Assembly: GCA_013388965.1 (NCBI GenBank)
Contig: JACAEG010000116.1
Location: forward strand, 1 to 41,465
Source of the DNA: Pseudorhodoplanes sp.
Lineage (GTDB): Bacteria; Pseudomonadota; Alphaproteobacteria; Rhizobiales; Xanthobacteraceae
Length of the DNA stretch: 41,465 nucleotides
Direction: 5' to 3'
How positions within the stretch are numbered: position 1 is the stretch's first letter; every line of letters begins with the position of its first letter. Positions 1-8,429 of the stretch are shown here, one piece after another. The notes beneath the pieces are model-generated. The model saw only the letters and a list, made by a program, of their open reading frames with translations. It did not search any database and had not been told where the DNA came from. A program made the translations under genes and the position numbers.

Positions 1-59
1 AAACCTCCGGCGCAGCCGCGCGCGGAGCGAAATCCCCATTGCCGACAAGGAGAAGCCGC

Positions 60-434
60 ATGCGCAAGCGAAGGAATGCACAGCCCGCGCCGGACAGGGA
101 GCGCGCACGCGCGGAAGGCCCGAATTCGGCAGGTGCCGGCCCGGTGCCCGCAGCGATGGGCGAGGCCGAAACGCGCGAGGCGCTGCTGCGCCGTTTCACG
201 GCGGTGCTGGACCGCTGGCGCGAATGTCCCGCGCGCGTCTGCCGGCGGGCGCGCCGCTGTGCGGGGCCGGACTTCGCATGCATCAGGCTGCCCCCGCGCC
301 GCCCGCGCAAGCCGGAGAACGACGCGGCCGCGATGGCGCATGTGCAGAAAATCCTCAAACGCCGGCTGGCGGAGACGGGACAGGCCTATGCCCCGCCGAA
401 GCTGCGCAAGTCTTCGCCGGCGGGCGGGCGCTAG
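60..434 (+). CDS. Small Cys/Arg-rich hypothetical protein
   Basis: Encodes 124 residues of unknown function. The ORF track opens at a TTG (39), but the ATG at 60 is preceded by AGGAGA five bases upstream and is preferred. The protein is very basic. Its centre (about residues 50-75) carries a cysteine cluster, CPARVCRRARRCAG, followed by another Cys, which could bind a metal. The C-terminus is lysine/arginine-rich. I have an impression that short proteins with an RWRxC...RRARRC core are conserved hypotheticals in Rhizobiales, but I cannot name a family. It ends about 100 bp before the CYTH gene on the same strand. Its reality is supported by the ribosome binding site and by codon use; the overlapping ORFs in other frames look like shadows. 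Confidence 0.6.
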   Translation: MRKRRNAQPAPDRERARAEGPNSAGAGPVPAAMGEAETREALLRRFTAVLDRWRECPARVCRRARRCAGPDFACIRLPPRRPRKPENDAAAMAHVQKILKRRLAETGQAYAPPKLRKSSPAGGR

Positions 435-540
435 ATGTCGGCCGCCGCGCGCCGGCAGGACCGACCCTGTCCGTTCCCGCCTTGCCTTTCGTCTGCCCAT
501 TCGGTAGGCGGGTTGCGGGTCGGGCGCACCGAGCGGCGGC

Positions 541-1044
541 ATGGGTTTCGAGATCGAGCGCAAATTCCTGGTGCGCGGCGACGCCTGGCGGGCGCATGCG
601 ACGAGCCGCAGCACGATCCGGCAGGCCTATCTCGCCTGCGATTCCAGGGCCTCGATCCGCATCCGCATCCGCGACCACGACAGCGCGACGCTCACCATCA
701 AGTCGCGCGGCGCGGCGTTGCGCCGGCTGGAGCTGGAATATCCGATCCCCGTCCTCGACGCCGAGCGCATGCTGGCGCTCCGCCACGGCGCGGTGATCGA
801 GAAGACGCGCCATCTGGTGCCGTTCGGCGGGCTCACCTGGGAAGTGGACGTGTTCGAGGGCGAGAATGCCGGGCTTGTCATCGCCGAGGTCGAATTGCGC
901 GACGAGGCGCAGCCGGTCGATCTGCCGCCCTGGGCCGGCGCCGAGATCACCGGCCAGCCGCAATACTACAACAGCGCGCTGGCGCAGCGGCCCTATTCGC
1001 GCTGGCCCGCGGGCGAGGCGCGCGACGCCGCGCAGCCGGCATAG
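541..1044 (+). CDS. CYTH domain protein (triphosphate-binding tunnel fold)
   Basis: A 167-residue single-domain CYTH protein. The N-terminus has the ExExK signature (EIERKFLV, Glu4, Glu6, Lys8) that lines the triphosphate tunnel. Further strands supply alternating basic and acidic residues typical of the fold (RIRIRDHD, LTIKSRG, LELEYPI, WEVDVFEG, IAEVELRD). Family members hydrolyse inorganic triphosphate or thiamine triphosphate with a divalent metal, and some are class IV adenylate cyclases. The length fits stand-alone bacterial members; there is no CHAD domain. The sequence does not settle the substrate, with tripolyphosphatase being the commonest bacterial activity. It probably acts in the cytoplasm, as no signal peptide is seen. 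Confidence 0.9.
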   Translation: MGFEIERKFLVRGDAWRAHATSRSTIRQAYLACDSRASIRIRIRDHDSATLTIKSRGAALRRLELEYPIPVLDAERMLALRHGAVIEKTRHLVPFGGLTWEVDVFEGENAGLVIAEVELRDEAQPVDLPPWAGAEITGQPQYYNSALAQRPYSRWPAGEARDAAQPA

Positions 1045-1071
1045 GGGAGGGCCGGCCCCCGGAGCGAGCCG

Positions 1072-1137
1072 GATTCGAATCTGCAAATGCGAATGAGTTG
1101 CAAAAGTCTTGACAGCGCGGCGCGATCCTCCGAGAAT
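1072..1137 (+). promoter_or_regulatory. Promoter with upstream inverted repeat (Fur-like operator candidate)
   Basis: A sigma-70-type promoter is visible: TTGACA (1109-1114), a 17-bp spacer and GAGAAT (1132-1137), about 58 bp before the ATG at 1195. Directly upstream lies an inverted repeat with perfect 5-bp arms, TGCAA-N11-TTGCA (1082-1102), and before it the perfect palindrome GATTCGAATC (1072-1081). The TGCAAATGCGAATGAG-type sequence resembles alphaproteobacterial Fur/Mur-class boxes, but that regulator assignment is inference. The element would control the outer-membrane protein gene. Confidence 0.45.
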
Positions 1138-1194
1138 TTCGCATCCAGAAGAAATCGCCGGCGGCGCGTCCGTGCGGCGGGCGCGGGGGCGCAA

Positions 1195-2055
1195 ATGAAA
1201 TTCGCATGGTGCTGCGCGGCGCTGCTCGCCGCGGGACCGGCCTTGGCCGACGTGCCTGAAGTGCCGGGCGGCGATCTGTTCGGTTTCACCGACGCGACCG
1301 ACACCGGCGATCCCGGGGACAAGGGCCTGTCGTTCGAATGGACGGGCCTGTTCGGCAAGCGCGAGGGGTTTTACCGCGCACAGGCGCTGAAGACCGAATT
1401 CGGCGTCACGCCGGCGGAGAATCTGTTCACCGCCTTCTCGTTCTTTGCCGCGCGCCACAACATTTCGGGCGTGCCGGATTTCGACAACATCAACCGCATT
1501 GCGTTCGACGGCCTCTCGACCGAGATCATGTATCGCTTTCTCACCCGCAGCGCGGGCCAGCCCGTCGCCGCGGCTTTCTCGATCGAGCCGCGCTGGGCGC
1601 GCGTTGACGGCGCCGCCGGCACGCGGGTGGAGAGCTATTCGGCGGAAGCCAAATTGTTTGTCGACTGGGTGATCGTGCCGGACCGGTTCTATGGCGCCTT
1701 CAACGCGAATTTCGCGCCGTCGCGCCAGCGAGAGAAACTTCCCGATGCGCCCTGGGTGAACAGTTCGGGCACCAACCTGTCGACCTCGTTCGCCTGGCAG
1801 CTGTCGCCGCAGGTCTTCATCGGCGGCGAGGTGCGCCTGCTGGCGGCGTTCGAGGGCGCCTGGCTCAACCATCTCGTCGGTCACGCCGTCTATGCGGGCC
1901 CGCACATGCTGATCAACATCACCGACAAGGCCGCGCTCAATCTCGCCTGGACGCCGCAGGTGGCCGGCCGCGGCAGCGCGGTGCCGGACGCGGACCTCGA
2001 CCTGGAGAATTTCGAGCGGCACCAGTTCCGCGCCAAGCTGTCGCTGGCGTTCTGA
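1195..2055 (+). CDS. Putative outer-membrane beta-barrel protein
   Basis: A 286-residue exported protein. The chosen ATG starts a clear signal peptide (MKFAWCCAALLAAGPALA, cleavage after ALA). The longer upstream ORF extension is rejected because it would bury this signal and overlap the promoter. The mature part contains alternating aromatic/polar strands (for example LNLAWTPQVAG and FRAKLSLAF) and ends in phenylalanine, the usual terminal residue recognised by the BAM machinery. It probably forms a barrel in the outer membrane. No specific family is recognised and the cargo is unknown. A candidate promoter with a Fur-like repeat lies upstream, which would suggest metal-responsive expression. 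It converges on the adenylate cyclase gene with only 7 bp between the two stop codons. Confidence 0.75.
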   Translation: MKFAWCCAALLAAGPALADVPEVPGGDLFGFTDATDTGDPGDKGLSFEWTGLFGKREGFYRAQALKTEFGVTPAENLFTAFSFFAARHNISGVPDFDNINRIAFDGLSTEIMYRFLTRSAGQPVAAAFSIEPRWARVDGAAGTRVESYSAEAKLFVDWVIVPDRFYGAFNANFAPSRQREKLPDAPWVNSSGTNLSTSFAWQLSPQVFIGGEVRLLAAFEGAWLNHLVGHAVYAGPHMLINITDKAALNLAWTPQVAGRGSAVPDADLDLENFERHQFRAKLSLAF

Positions 2056-2062
2056 GGAAAGG

Positions 2063-3643
2063 CTACGGCATGCCGCTCCTGCGCTTCTCCTCCAGCGCGT
2101 CGAGCGCATTCTGCAGCAGCGCGCGCGTGCGCTCGATGGCGGCCTTGTCGAGCAGTTCGAGATCGAGAAAGAGATCGACGCCCTCGGCCTGCTCGCTGAT
2201 GACGCGCGGGCGCAGCTTGAGATCCTGCATGAGGCCGTCGACGGCGTATGGCGCGACTTCGCGGCTGATACCCTTCATCGTGATCGGCGGCAGCGCATGT
2301 GCGCGCACCATGTCGCGCACGAGGCTGTATGTCTCGTACGACATCACGATGCCGCCGGGCTCGGCGATCGATTGCAGGCGCGCCGCGAGGTTCGCCTCCG
2401 CGCCGATGATGGTGTAGTCCATGCGGTCGGCGCTGCCGAAATTGCCGACATTGCAGAAGCCGGTATTGATGCCCATGCGCGCCTGGAACGGGCGCTCGAT
2501 GCCGCGGCGGCGCCACTCGACATTCAGCTCCGCCAGCCGCTTCTGCATCGCCACCGCCATTGCGAGGCAGGCGCGCGCATCCTCGGCGGTGCCTTTCGTC
2601 TCGGGATCGCCGAAGAACAGGAGCATCGCGTCGCCGATGAACTTGTCGACGGTCGCGCCGTATTGCAGCGCGATCGCCGACATCTCGGTGAAATACTCGT
2701 TCAGCAGCGCGGTGAGATCCTCCGGCTGCAGCCGCTCGGTGGTCGCGGTGAAATCCTTGATGTCGGAAAAGAAGATCGTGAGCTTCTTGCGCTCGGTCGC
2801 GATCGCGGCGTCGCGCTGGCCGGAAAAGATGCTCTTGTATATCTGCGGCGAAATGTATTTCGCGATCTTCATGGAGATCGAGGCGAGGAAGTCGTTGGCC
2901 TCGGTCAGTTCGCGGTTGGCGCTCGCGATCTGCGCGGCCTGCTTGCGCTGCAGGCCGATGAAGGTCGCGCCGGCGAACGCGGCGAAGGCGAAATACGAGA
3001 GCATGTATTTGAACGACCAGATATTGGTCGCGATCGGCTGCACGACGGTAATTTCCTGGATGCCGCGCACGTCGCCGACCTTCCAGTCCTTCTTCGGGCT
3101 GTCGGGATGCGTGTTGTGGCAGGAGACGCAGGCCGCTCCGAGCGTCACGGGACTTGCCGTGCGGATGATGCGCTCCGACAGGTTGCCGGAGACATCCGTC
3201 ACCTGCGCCTTGGGGTCCGCACGCAGGGTCTCGATCGCCTTCTGCTCGAATGCATCGAGATTGTGCGGCTCGCGCCCGCGGAAGGGCAGGTCGGAAACGA
3301 AGCGATACCGCACGCTGTCGTTGCGCGCGGAGATGCGCTTGCCGAGCTCGATCGAGAGCGTCGCGGGAATGGGGATGCCGCCTTGCACGTCGCGGTAATT
3401 GTGCGTCGGATTGGCGACATGTTCGGCGACGACGCGGGCCACCACGTCGCTTGCATAGAAGTTGCGCATGTCGTCGATCACGCGGCCGATCTCGTCGGCC
3501 TGCCGGCGCAGGATGCGCTCGGACAGGTCGCGCAAATCGAGCCAGGCGGCAAGCGGCAGGCCGGCCAGCAGCGCGAGCACCAGCACGGTCACGAGCGGGC
3601 CCGCGCGACGCTCCGGCCTGGTGCCAGTCGGGGAGTCTGTCAT
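2063..3643 (-). CDS. Membrane adenylate cyclase with Tll0287-like putative heme sensor domain
   Basis: A 526-residue class III nucleotide cyclase. Residues 15-35 form an N-terminal membrane anchor, followed by a periplasmic DUF3365/Tll0287-like sensor region (about 40-205) carrying CVSCH (172-176), a c-type heme-attachment motif. A second membrane segment spans about 212-232, then a short helical linker leads into the cyclase domain (286-470). Metal-binding aspartates are Asp294 (FFSDIKDF) and Asp338 (FIGDAM). Lys334 and Asp409 (MDYTIIG) match the adenine-specifying pair, so the likely product is cAMP. The transition-state Asn/Arg region is intact (ANLAARL). The start used is the ATG at 3643; an upstream TTG at 3715 would add 24 residues and break the signal anchor. 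Inference: it turns a periplasmic redox or gas signal into cAMP. It diverges from the YfhO-like gene. Confidence 0.88.
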   Translation of the reverse strand: MTDSPTGTRPERRAGPLVTVLVLALLAGLPLAAWLDLRDLSERILRRQADEIGRVIDDMRNFYASDVVARVVAEHVANPTHNYRDVQGGIPIPATLSIELGKRISARNDSVRYRFVSDLPFRGREPHNLDAFEQKAIETLRADPKAQVTDVSGNLSERIIRTASPVTLGAACVSCHNTHPDSPKKDWKVGDVRGIQEITVVQPIATNIWSFKYMLSYFAFAAFAGATFIGLQRKQAAQIASANRELTEANDFLASISMKIAKYISPQIYKSIFSGQRDAAIATERKKLTIFFSDIKDFTATTERLQPEDLTALLNEYFTEMSAIALQYGATVDKFIGDAMLLFFGDPETKGTAEDARACLAMAVAMQKRLAELNVEWRRRGIERPFQARMGINTGFCNVGNFGSADRMDYTIIGAEANLAARLQSIAEPGGIVMSYETYSLVRDMVRAHALPPITMKGISREVAPYAVDGLMQDLKLRPRVISEQAEGVDLFLDLELLDKAAIERTRALLQNALDALEEKRRSGMP

Positions 3644-3881
3644 GAATGACCGCAATCCGGGGATGGTGCACCGCACGCAGAAGCCAGCCTGCGGATTACA
3701 CGATTTGCCAGGCAAACTCCAAGCCTTCGCGGTCAGGCCTTCGGCAATGCGGTATCGCGCGGCGGGGCGGCACTTTACCTCCCGGACCCCGTTTGGCAGG
3801 CTTGTTCCAAATCACAGGCCGGCGCGGGCCAAGCAGCCCAGGCGCCGGAAATGAGAGCTGGGGGGACGCGTCATTTCCGGG

Positions 3882-6224
3882 ATGGAGGACAGCGCGGATG
3901 CGCACGGACTCGACCTGTCCCGCAGGGCGCGCGCGTGGCGGGCGGTCGGCACCTGCGCGCTTGTTGCCGCAATCTGGGCCGCGGCCGCGGCGCGCTGGAT
4001 CGCGACCGACAGCGTCGTGCCCTGGGATTCCAAGAACCAGTTCTATGCCTTCTTCCGCTTTCTCGCGAATACGCTGCATGCGGGCCAGTCGCCATTCTGG
4101 AATCCCTTTCACTATGGAGGGCATCCGGCGGTCGCCGATCCGCAATCGCTGATCTTCGCGCCGGTCTTTTTCGTCTGGGCGCTGTTCGACGGGGCGCCGT
4201 CGATGCGCGCCTTCGATCTCGTGGTCTATGCGCATCTGCTCGCGGGCGGCATCGCGATGGCGCTGATCGGGCTGCGCGCGCGCTGGCCGGCGGCGGCCTG
4301 CGTGCTCGCCGCGGCGATCTTCATGTTCGGCGGCTCGGCCTCGGGGCGTCTGCAGCATACCGGGATCATTCTCAGCTACGGGTTGTTTCCGGTCGCCTTG
4401 CTGCTGCTGCAGATCGCGCTCGATCGCCGCTCGATCCTCTGGTCGATCCTGTTCGCATGTGTCGCTGCGGCGATGGTGCTCGGTCGCAATCAGGTCGCCA
4501 TGTTGCTGGCGCTCGCGCTTGCGGCCTTGGCAATCGCGCAGATCGCGACCGCGCCGCGGCCGCTGACCTGTCTGCGCGAGCGCCTTCCCGCGCTTGCCGT
4601 CATGGCGCTTGTGGGCCTTGCGCTGATCGCACTGCCGATGCTCCTGACCCTGCAATTCGCCGCGCTCTCCAACCGTCCCGCCGTGAGCCTGGGCGAGGCG
4701 ATGCAGGGCTCGCTGCATCCCGCCAATCTGGCGACGCTCGGTGTCGCCAATATTCTCGGCTCGCACGGAGCAGACTATTGGGGGCCGAACTGGCGGCTCC
4801 CGGAACTGCCCTTCACCGATCAGTCGTTCAACTACATGTTCGTCGGCGCGGTGCCGGTGCTGCTGCTGTTCTGGCTCGGCATTGCGGGCGGCGGCATGTT
4901 CCGTCGCGGCCGCATTCTCTTCGCAGCGATGCTCGTTCTCGCATTGCTGTTCATGCTCGGACGCTACACGCCGGTCTTTGCCGTGATTTTCGACTGGATA
5001 CCCGGCATGCATTTTTTCCGCCGGCCGGTGGATGCGAATTTTATCGTGGTCGCCGCGCTCGCGCTGCTGTGCGGACACCTGCTCGCCGATTTCGTGCGGC
5101 GAGGGCTGCCGCGCGTGAGCGCGTCGGGCCTTGCGGCGGCAACGGCGCTCGCGCTGGCGGCACTGGCCGCGGCCGTGAGCTTCTCCGGCCGCTACGGCAA
5201 GAGCGATGCGGCACTGATCGAATTCCTGAAGGTTCTGCCCGCGTTTGCGGCTGTCGCTGCGATGATCGCGCTGCCGCGCACGCGGCCGGCGCGACGGCAC
5301 GCCGCGATGCTGCTTGCGGCGTTCGCGGTCGCCGAACTTCTGTGGTGGAACGCGGCCTCGCGGCTGAATGCCGAGCCGCGCGCGGTCTATGCCGTGCTGG
5401 AAAGCCCGGCGCCGGACGATGCGAAGGCCATTGCCGTGCTCGACGAGGCGCTCGCCGCGCATCACCGCGAGGGCGAATATCCGCGCGTCGAGGTGATCGG
5501 CGTGGGCTCGGAATGGCAGAACCTTGCGATGGTGCGCGGCTGGGAGGCGACCAACGGCTACAATCCGCTGCGCATCGGATTCTACGACAGGCTGGTCTCG
5601 CCGGGCGAGGCGACCTATGCGTCGCCGCTGCGGCGCTTTCCGAATTCCTTCGATGGCTACGATTGCTCGCTCGCCCGCGCGCTCGGTCTGGAATATCTCG
5701 TGCTCGGACGGCCGATCGAGGAAATGCCGCGGCTGCAGAAGCGGCCGGTGGCCGACGTGCTGGTGCAAGGCCCGAAAGTGTGGATTTACCGGCTGCATCA
5801 TCGCGCGCCGCGGATCAAGTTCACCGCCCGCGTGCAGGTGGCCGATGCCGATGCGACCGGCGCCGGCGGACAATTGCTCGTCAATCCGGCGAACGGGCAG
5901 GTGGTGATCGACGACGACACGCCGCCGGAACGAAGCTATCTTGCCGGCGCGGCCTTTGCCGGCAGCGCGCAGATCGCGTCGTGGGCGCCGGATCGCACCG
6001 CCGTCGATGTCGATTCGAAGCAGGGCGGCGTGCTCGTCCTCAACGGCACCTATTATCCCGGCTGGATCGCCGAGATCGACGGCGTGGCCGCGCCGCTGAT
6101 GCGCGCGGACGTGTTGTTCCGCGGCGTCGAGGTGCCGCCCGGCAAGCATCGCGTGGTGTTTCGGTTTGCACCTTTCTCGCGAGCCAATCTGTGGGACGCG
6201 ATGGAGTCGATCCGGGGAGACTAG
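3882..6224 (+). CDS. YfhO-like multispanning membrane protein
   Basis: A 780-residue integral membrane protein. The first 500 residues contain about 12 hydrophobic helices in a GT-C-like layout, with an early acidic loop (WDSKNQFYAFFRFL). The last 300 residues form a soluble, probably periplasmic, beta-rich region ending with GTYYPGWIAEIDG, the typical YfhO C-terminal motif. In Firmicutes YfhO is linked to glycosylation of lipoteichoic acid; in Proteobacteria the role is unproven, probably sugar transfer onto a surface lipid or polymer. The ATG at 3882 lacks a strong Shine-Dalgarno, and the competing ORF at 3851 is a frame shadow. A 238-bp divergent gap separates it from the cyclase. The lipid kinase gene follows after 177 bp in which I see no feature. 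Confidence 0.8.
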   Translation: MEDSADAHGLDLSRRARAWRAVGTCALVAAIWAAAAARWIATDSVVPWDSKNQFYAFFRFLANTLHAGQSPFWNPFHYGGHPAVADPQSLIFAPVFFVWALFDGAPSMRAFDLVVYAHLLAGGIAMALIGLRARWPAAACVLAAAIFMFGGSASGRLQHTGIILSYGLFPVALLLLQIALDRRSILWSILFACVAAAMVLGRNQVAMLLALALAALAIAQIATAPRPLTCLRERLPALAVMALVGLALIALPMLLTLQFAALSNRPAVSLGEAMQGSLHPANLATLGVANILGSHGADYWGPNWRLPELPFTDQSFNYMFVGAVPVLLLFWLGIAGGGMFRRGRILFAAMLVLALLFMLGRYTPVFAVIFDWIPGMHFFRRPVDANFIVVAALALLCGHLLADFVRRGLPRVSASGLAAATALALAALAAAVSFSGRYGKSDAALIEFLKVLPAFAAVAAMIALPRTRPARRHAAMLLAAFAVAELLWWNAASRLNAEPRAVYAVLESPAPDDAKAIAVLDEALAAHHREGEYPRVEVIGVGSEWQNLAMVRGWEATNGYNPLRIGFYDRLVSPGEATYASPLRRFPNSFDGYDCSLARALGLEYLVLGRPIEEMPRLQKRPVADVLVQGPKVWIYRLHHRAPRIKFTARVQVADADATGAGGQLLVNPANGQVVIDDDTPPERSYLAGAAFAGSAQIASWAPDRTAVDVDSKQGGVLVLNGTYYPGWIAEIDGVAAPLMRADVLFRGVEVPPGKHRVVFRFAPFSRANLWDAMESIRGD

Positions 6225-6401
6225 CGCTCGGATGACCGGCCTTCGCGCCCTTTGCGCTTGAAGGGCCGCGGAGAATGCGCGAGAAGGCTCGGGTCCTGTC
6301 CGCGCGTTCGCGAGCTGCCGGGCCTGCAACCGAATGTCGTCTCGCGCGTTAAGGTGCGCCTTTTCAGCCAGTTCATTTTCAGCAAGCCCCGCACCTGACC
6401 T

Positions 6402-7313
6402 ATGCAGAAAGTCGCAGTCATCCTCAATGCACGCGCCGGCGCACTTATCCGCCAGGACGCACGCGAGATCAGGGCGCGGGTCGAACGGGGCCTCAGCGGC
6501 GGCGGTCGCGCGGTCGAGGTCACCTTCGCCAAGGGCAGCGCGATGCTGCGTGCGATCGACCAGGCGGTCGCTGGCGACCACGACACTGTCATCGTCGGAG
6601 GCGGCGATGGCAGCGTGAGCTATGCCGCCGGAAAACTGGCGCGAAGCGACAAGCGGCTGGGCGTGCTGCCGCTCGGCACGCTCAATCTGCTCGCACGCGA
6701 TCTCGGCATGCCGGAAGATCTGGCCGAGGCGCTCGCCGCGCTCTCCGATGCACGGCCGATGGCAATCGATCTCGCGCAGGTCAACGGACGGTCTTTTCAT
6801 TCGCTGTCCGGATTGGGCTTCTTCAGCCAGATGGCGCGCGCGCGCGAGGAGACGCGCGACTTTCCGCATCGCCTGCTGCGTGTCGGCCTTGCGGCCCTGC
6901 GGGCGCTGTCGCGCACCGGGCGCCTGACGCTCGAGCTGGACGTCGATGGCAAGAAGGAGACGATCGAAGCCTATGCCGCGCTCGTCACCTGCAACCGTTT
7001 CGGAGGCGCCGATTGGCGCCGAGACGCGCTCGACGGCGGAAGGCTCGAAGTGCATGTGGCGAAAGACGAGGGCGCACTGAAGCGCCTGATCGCCGGCGCC
7101 GATCTGATTTCCGGCCAATGGCGCGACAATCCCGGCATTCACAGTCACGCGGCGCACCGCGTCCGGATCGCGTCCCGCCGCCGAAGGGCCTGGGTCGCGA
7201 CGGATGGCGAATTGCGGCGCGAATCGGTGCCGCTCGACTATTCGCTGCTGCCGCGCGCATTGCATGTGCTGCGGCCGGCACCGGCCGGGACGCGGCTCGC
7301 CGTGCCGCGTTAA
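6402..7313 (+). CDS. Diacylglycerol kinase family lipid kinase (YegS/DagK type)
   Basis: A 303-residue protein of the DAGK catalytic-domain/LCB5 family. The nucleotide-binding signature GGGDGSV is at 66-72, and the second motif LGTLNLLARDLG follows at about 91-102, replacing the usual GTxNDxAR. The N-terminus has the standard NARAG nucleotide-phosphate loop. The C-terminal lobe includes a regulatory beta-sandwich ending in the substrate-side motif ATDGELRRE. Family enzymes phosphorylate diacylglycerol or related lipids with ATP at the inner membrane face. The physiological lipid cannot be read from sequence. The length is normal and the ATG at 6402 coincides with the beginning of the conserved domain. 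Confidence 0.9.
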   Translation: MQKVAVILNARAGALIRQDAREIRARVERGLSGGGRAVEVTFAKGSAMLRAIDQAVAGDHDTVIVGGGDGSVSYAAGKLARSDKRLGVLPLGTLNLLARDLGMPEDLAEALAALSDARPMAIDLAQVNGRSFHSLSGLGFFSQMARAREETRDFPHRLLRVGLAALRALSRTGRLTLELDVDGKKETIEAYAALVTCNRFGGADWRRDALDGGRLEVHVAKDEGALKRLIAGADLISGQWRDNPGIHSHAAHRVRIASRRRRAWVATDGELRRESVPLDYSLLPRALHVLRPAPAGTRLAVPR

Positions 7314-7429
7314 TGCTTAAATCCGGAATTCTGCATGGCTTGATCGCGTTTTGCGCATGGGGCCGCCGCATGCTGGCCGCATTTGGTCCGAACAAGCCGC
7401 CCTTGCACGTGGGCTACCCAGGAGTAGTG

Positions 7430-7951
7430 ATGATTCGATCCTTCATATTCGGACTTTCCGCGCTTGCCGTTGCAACGCCCGCAATCGCGTCGGGCTCCTA
7501 TGACTCGCTGGTGTCGGCGCACGCTGCCGCGCATGGTGTGCCGGAATCGCTCGTGCGCCGCGTGATCAAGAAGGAGAGCGGCGGGAATGCGCGCGCGGTG
7601 AGCGCCGGCAATTACGGCCTGATGCAGATCCGGCTCGGCACGGCCCGCTCGATGGGCTATTCCGGATCCGCCGCGGGCCTGCTCGATCCGAACACGAACA
7701 TGACCTATGCGGTGAAATATCTCGCCGGTGCCTATCGGGCTGCGGGCGGAAACGCCGACCTTGCCGTCCGCTACTATCAGAGCGGCTATCACGGCAAGGG
7801 CGCGAGCGGCGCCACGGCGAGCCGGGCCTACGGCGCAAGTCGCAAGCCCTCGCCCCGCACTGCGTTCGCGTGGATTGACGACCGGGCGCCCGTGACCACG
7901 ACGCGCCGCGGCAAGCGCGAACGCGCGATGCCGCGGGTCAATATCCAGTAG
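7430..7951 (+). CDS. Small lytic transglycosylase (SLT fold)
   Basis: A 173-residue periplasmic peptidoglycan lyase. A signal peptide covers residues 1-20 (MIRSFIFGLSALAVATPAIA). The SLT domain follows, with catalytic Glu49 in KKESGGN, the GLMQI motif at 63-67, and the later Tyr-rich motif AVRYYQSGYHG. It is a minimal transglycosylase of the single-domain type, expected to cleave between MurNAc and GlcNAc. The basic, proline-rich tail after residue 135 is not part of the fold. The ATG at 7430 is chosen because AGGAG lies about 5 bp upstream and the signal peptide starts there; the ORF track start at 7013 would overlap the kinase gene. A rho-independent terminator follows. Confidence 0.9.
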   Translation: MIRSFIFGLSALAVATPAIASGSYDSLVSAHAAAHGVPESLVRRVIKKESGGNARAVSAGNYGLMQIRLGTARSMGYSGSAAGLLDPNTNMTYAVKYLAGAYRAAGGNADLAVRYYQSGYHGKGASGATASRAYGASRKPSPRTAFAWIDDRAPVTTTRRGKRERAMPRVNIQ

Positions 7952-7972
7952 CAGAGCCCTCACGGGTCGAAG

Positions 7973-8005
7973 GGCGTCCGGCGGGTGCGCGCCGGGCGCC
8001 TTTTT
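7973..8005 (+). terminator. Rho-independent terminator after the transglycosylase gene
   Basis: An 11-bp stem (GGCGTCCGGCG with CGCCGGGCGCC, one G-U pair) and a 6-base loop are followed directly by TTTTT. It lies 22 bp after the transglycosylase stop codon and 74 bp before the tRNA. Confidence 0.85.
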
Positions 8006-8079
8006 CGTGCGCCGTTGCGGCTCCGGATGATCGCCGCATTGCGCGCGGTGCGGTCCCGTTGCTAAACAGGCCGGCGACC

Positions 8080-8155
8080 GGGCCCGTAGCTCAACGGTTA
8101 GAGCCGACCGCTCATAACGGTCTGGTTGCAGGTTCGAGTCCTGCCGGGCCCACCA
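8080..8155 (+). tRNA. tRNA with CAU anticodon, probably tRNA-Ile2 (lysidine type)
   Basis: A 76-nt cloverleaf. The acceptor arm is GGGCCCG/CGGGCCC with discriminator A and an encoded CCA. The D arm is GCTC/GAGC. The anticodon stem GACCG/CGGTC holds the loop CTCATAA, and the T arm is GCAGG TTCGAGT CCTGC. The CAU anticodon allows initiator Met, elongator Met or Ile2. Base pairs C4-G69 and C5-G68 are TilS-positive determinants, and the variable region TGGTTGC resembles E. coli tRNA-Ile2 more than its elongator tRNA-Met. The first acceptor pair is G-C, so it is not an initiator tRNA. Ile2 is preferred. Confidence 0.9.
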
Positions 8156-8258
8156 CGCGCTCTCCTGAATGGTGGGTTTTCCCGGTTAGCGACGAAAGCC
8201 CCGCTATTGGCGGGCATGTGCAAGAACTGACTGTCTCTGCTGAGCCATCTGCGGCCGG

Positions 8259-8426
8259 TCAGCGCCACAGATAGAGAACAATCGTCGCTGTGACGGCGAA
8301 GCCGGCAACATAGGCGACAAGTTCGGGGAGCCCTGGGCCAAAGAATGGCTCGCGCGGCTTTTCGCGTCCGTCCGCCGACCGCCATTCATGGGGCGCAAGA
8401 TCAACTGTCTTTTCGGGGTCGTTCAT
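8259..8426 (-). CDS. Small putative membrane protein, 55 residues
   Basis: Begins MNDPEKTVDLAPHEWR, continues with an acidic/basic, proline-containing middle (REPFFGPGLPE), and ends in one hydrophobic segment (VAYVAGFAVTATIVLYLW). It looks like a single-pass inner-membrane protein. No function is recognised. The reading frame continues unbroken upstream into a degraded transposase fragment, and no Shine-Dalgarno sequence precedes the ATG, so its original promoter and perhaps its N-terminus may have been replaced by the insertion scar. Support comes from its protein-like composition and codon use. Confidence 0.45.
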   Translation of the reverse strand: MNDPEKTVDLAPHEWRSADGREKPREPFFGPGLPELVAYVAGFAVTATIVLYLWR

Positions 8427-8429
8427 GAT

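Noticed and set aside
355-2109. 584-codon minus-strand ORF over the CYTH and outer-membrane genes
   Set aside because: Antisense of two recognised genes with typical GC-rich shadow composition and no domain.
3696-7265. 1189-codon minus-strand ORF
   Set aside because: It is a shadow of the YfhO-like and lipid kinase genes: Arg/His/Gln/Ala-rich antisense composition, no family motifs.
8080-8155. Initiator tRNA-Met
   Set aside because: The first acceptor pair is a normal G-C and the anticodon stem lacks the three G-C pairs run of initiators; Ile2-type determinants fit better.
8059-8274. 71-codon ORF MLNRPATGPVAQRLEP...
   Set aside because: It reads through the tRNA gene; this is a frequent false prediction.
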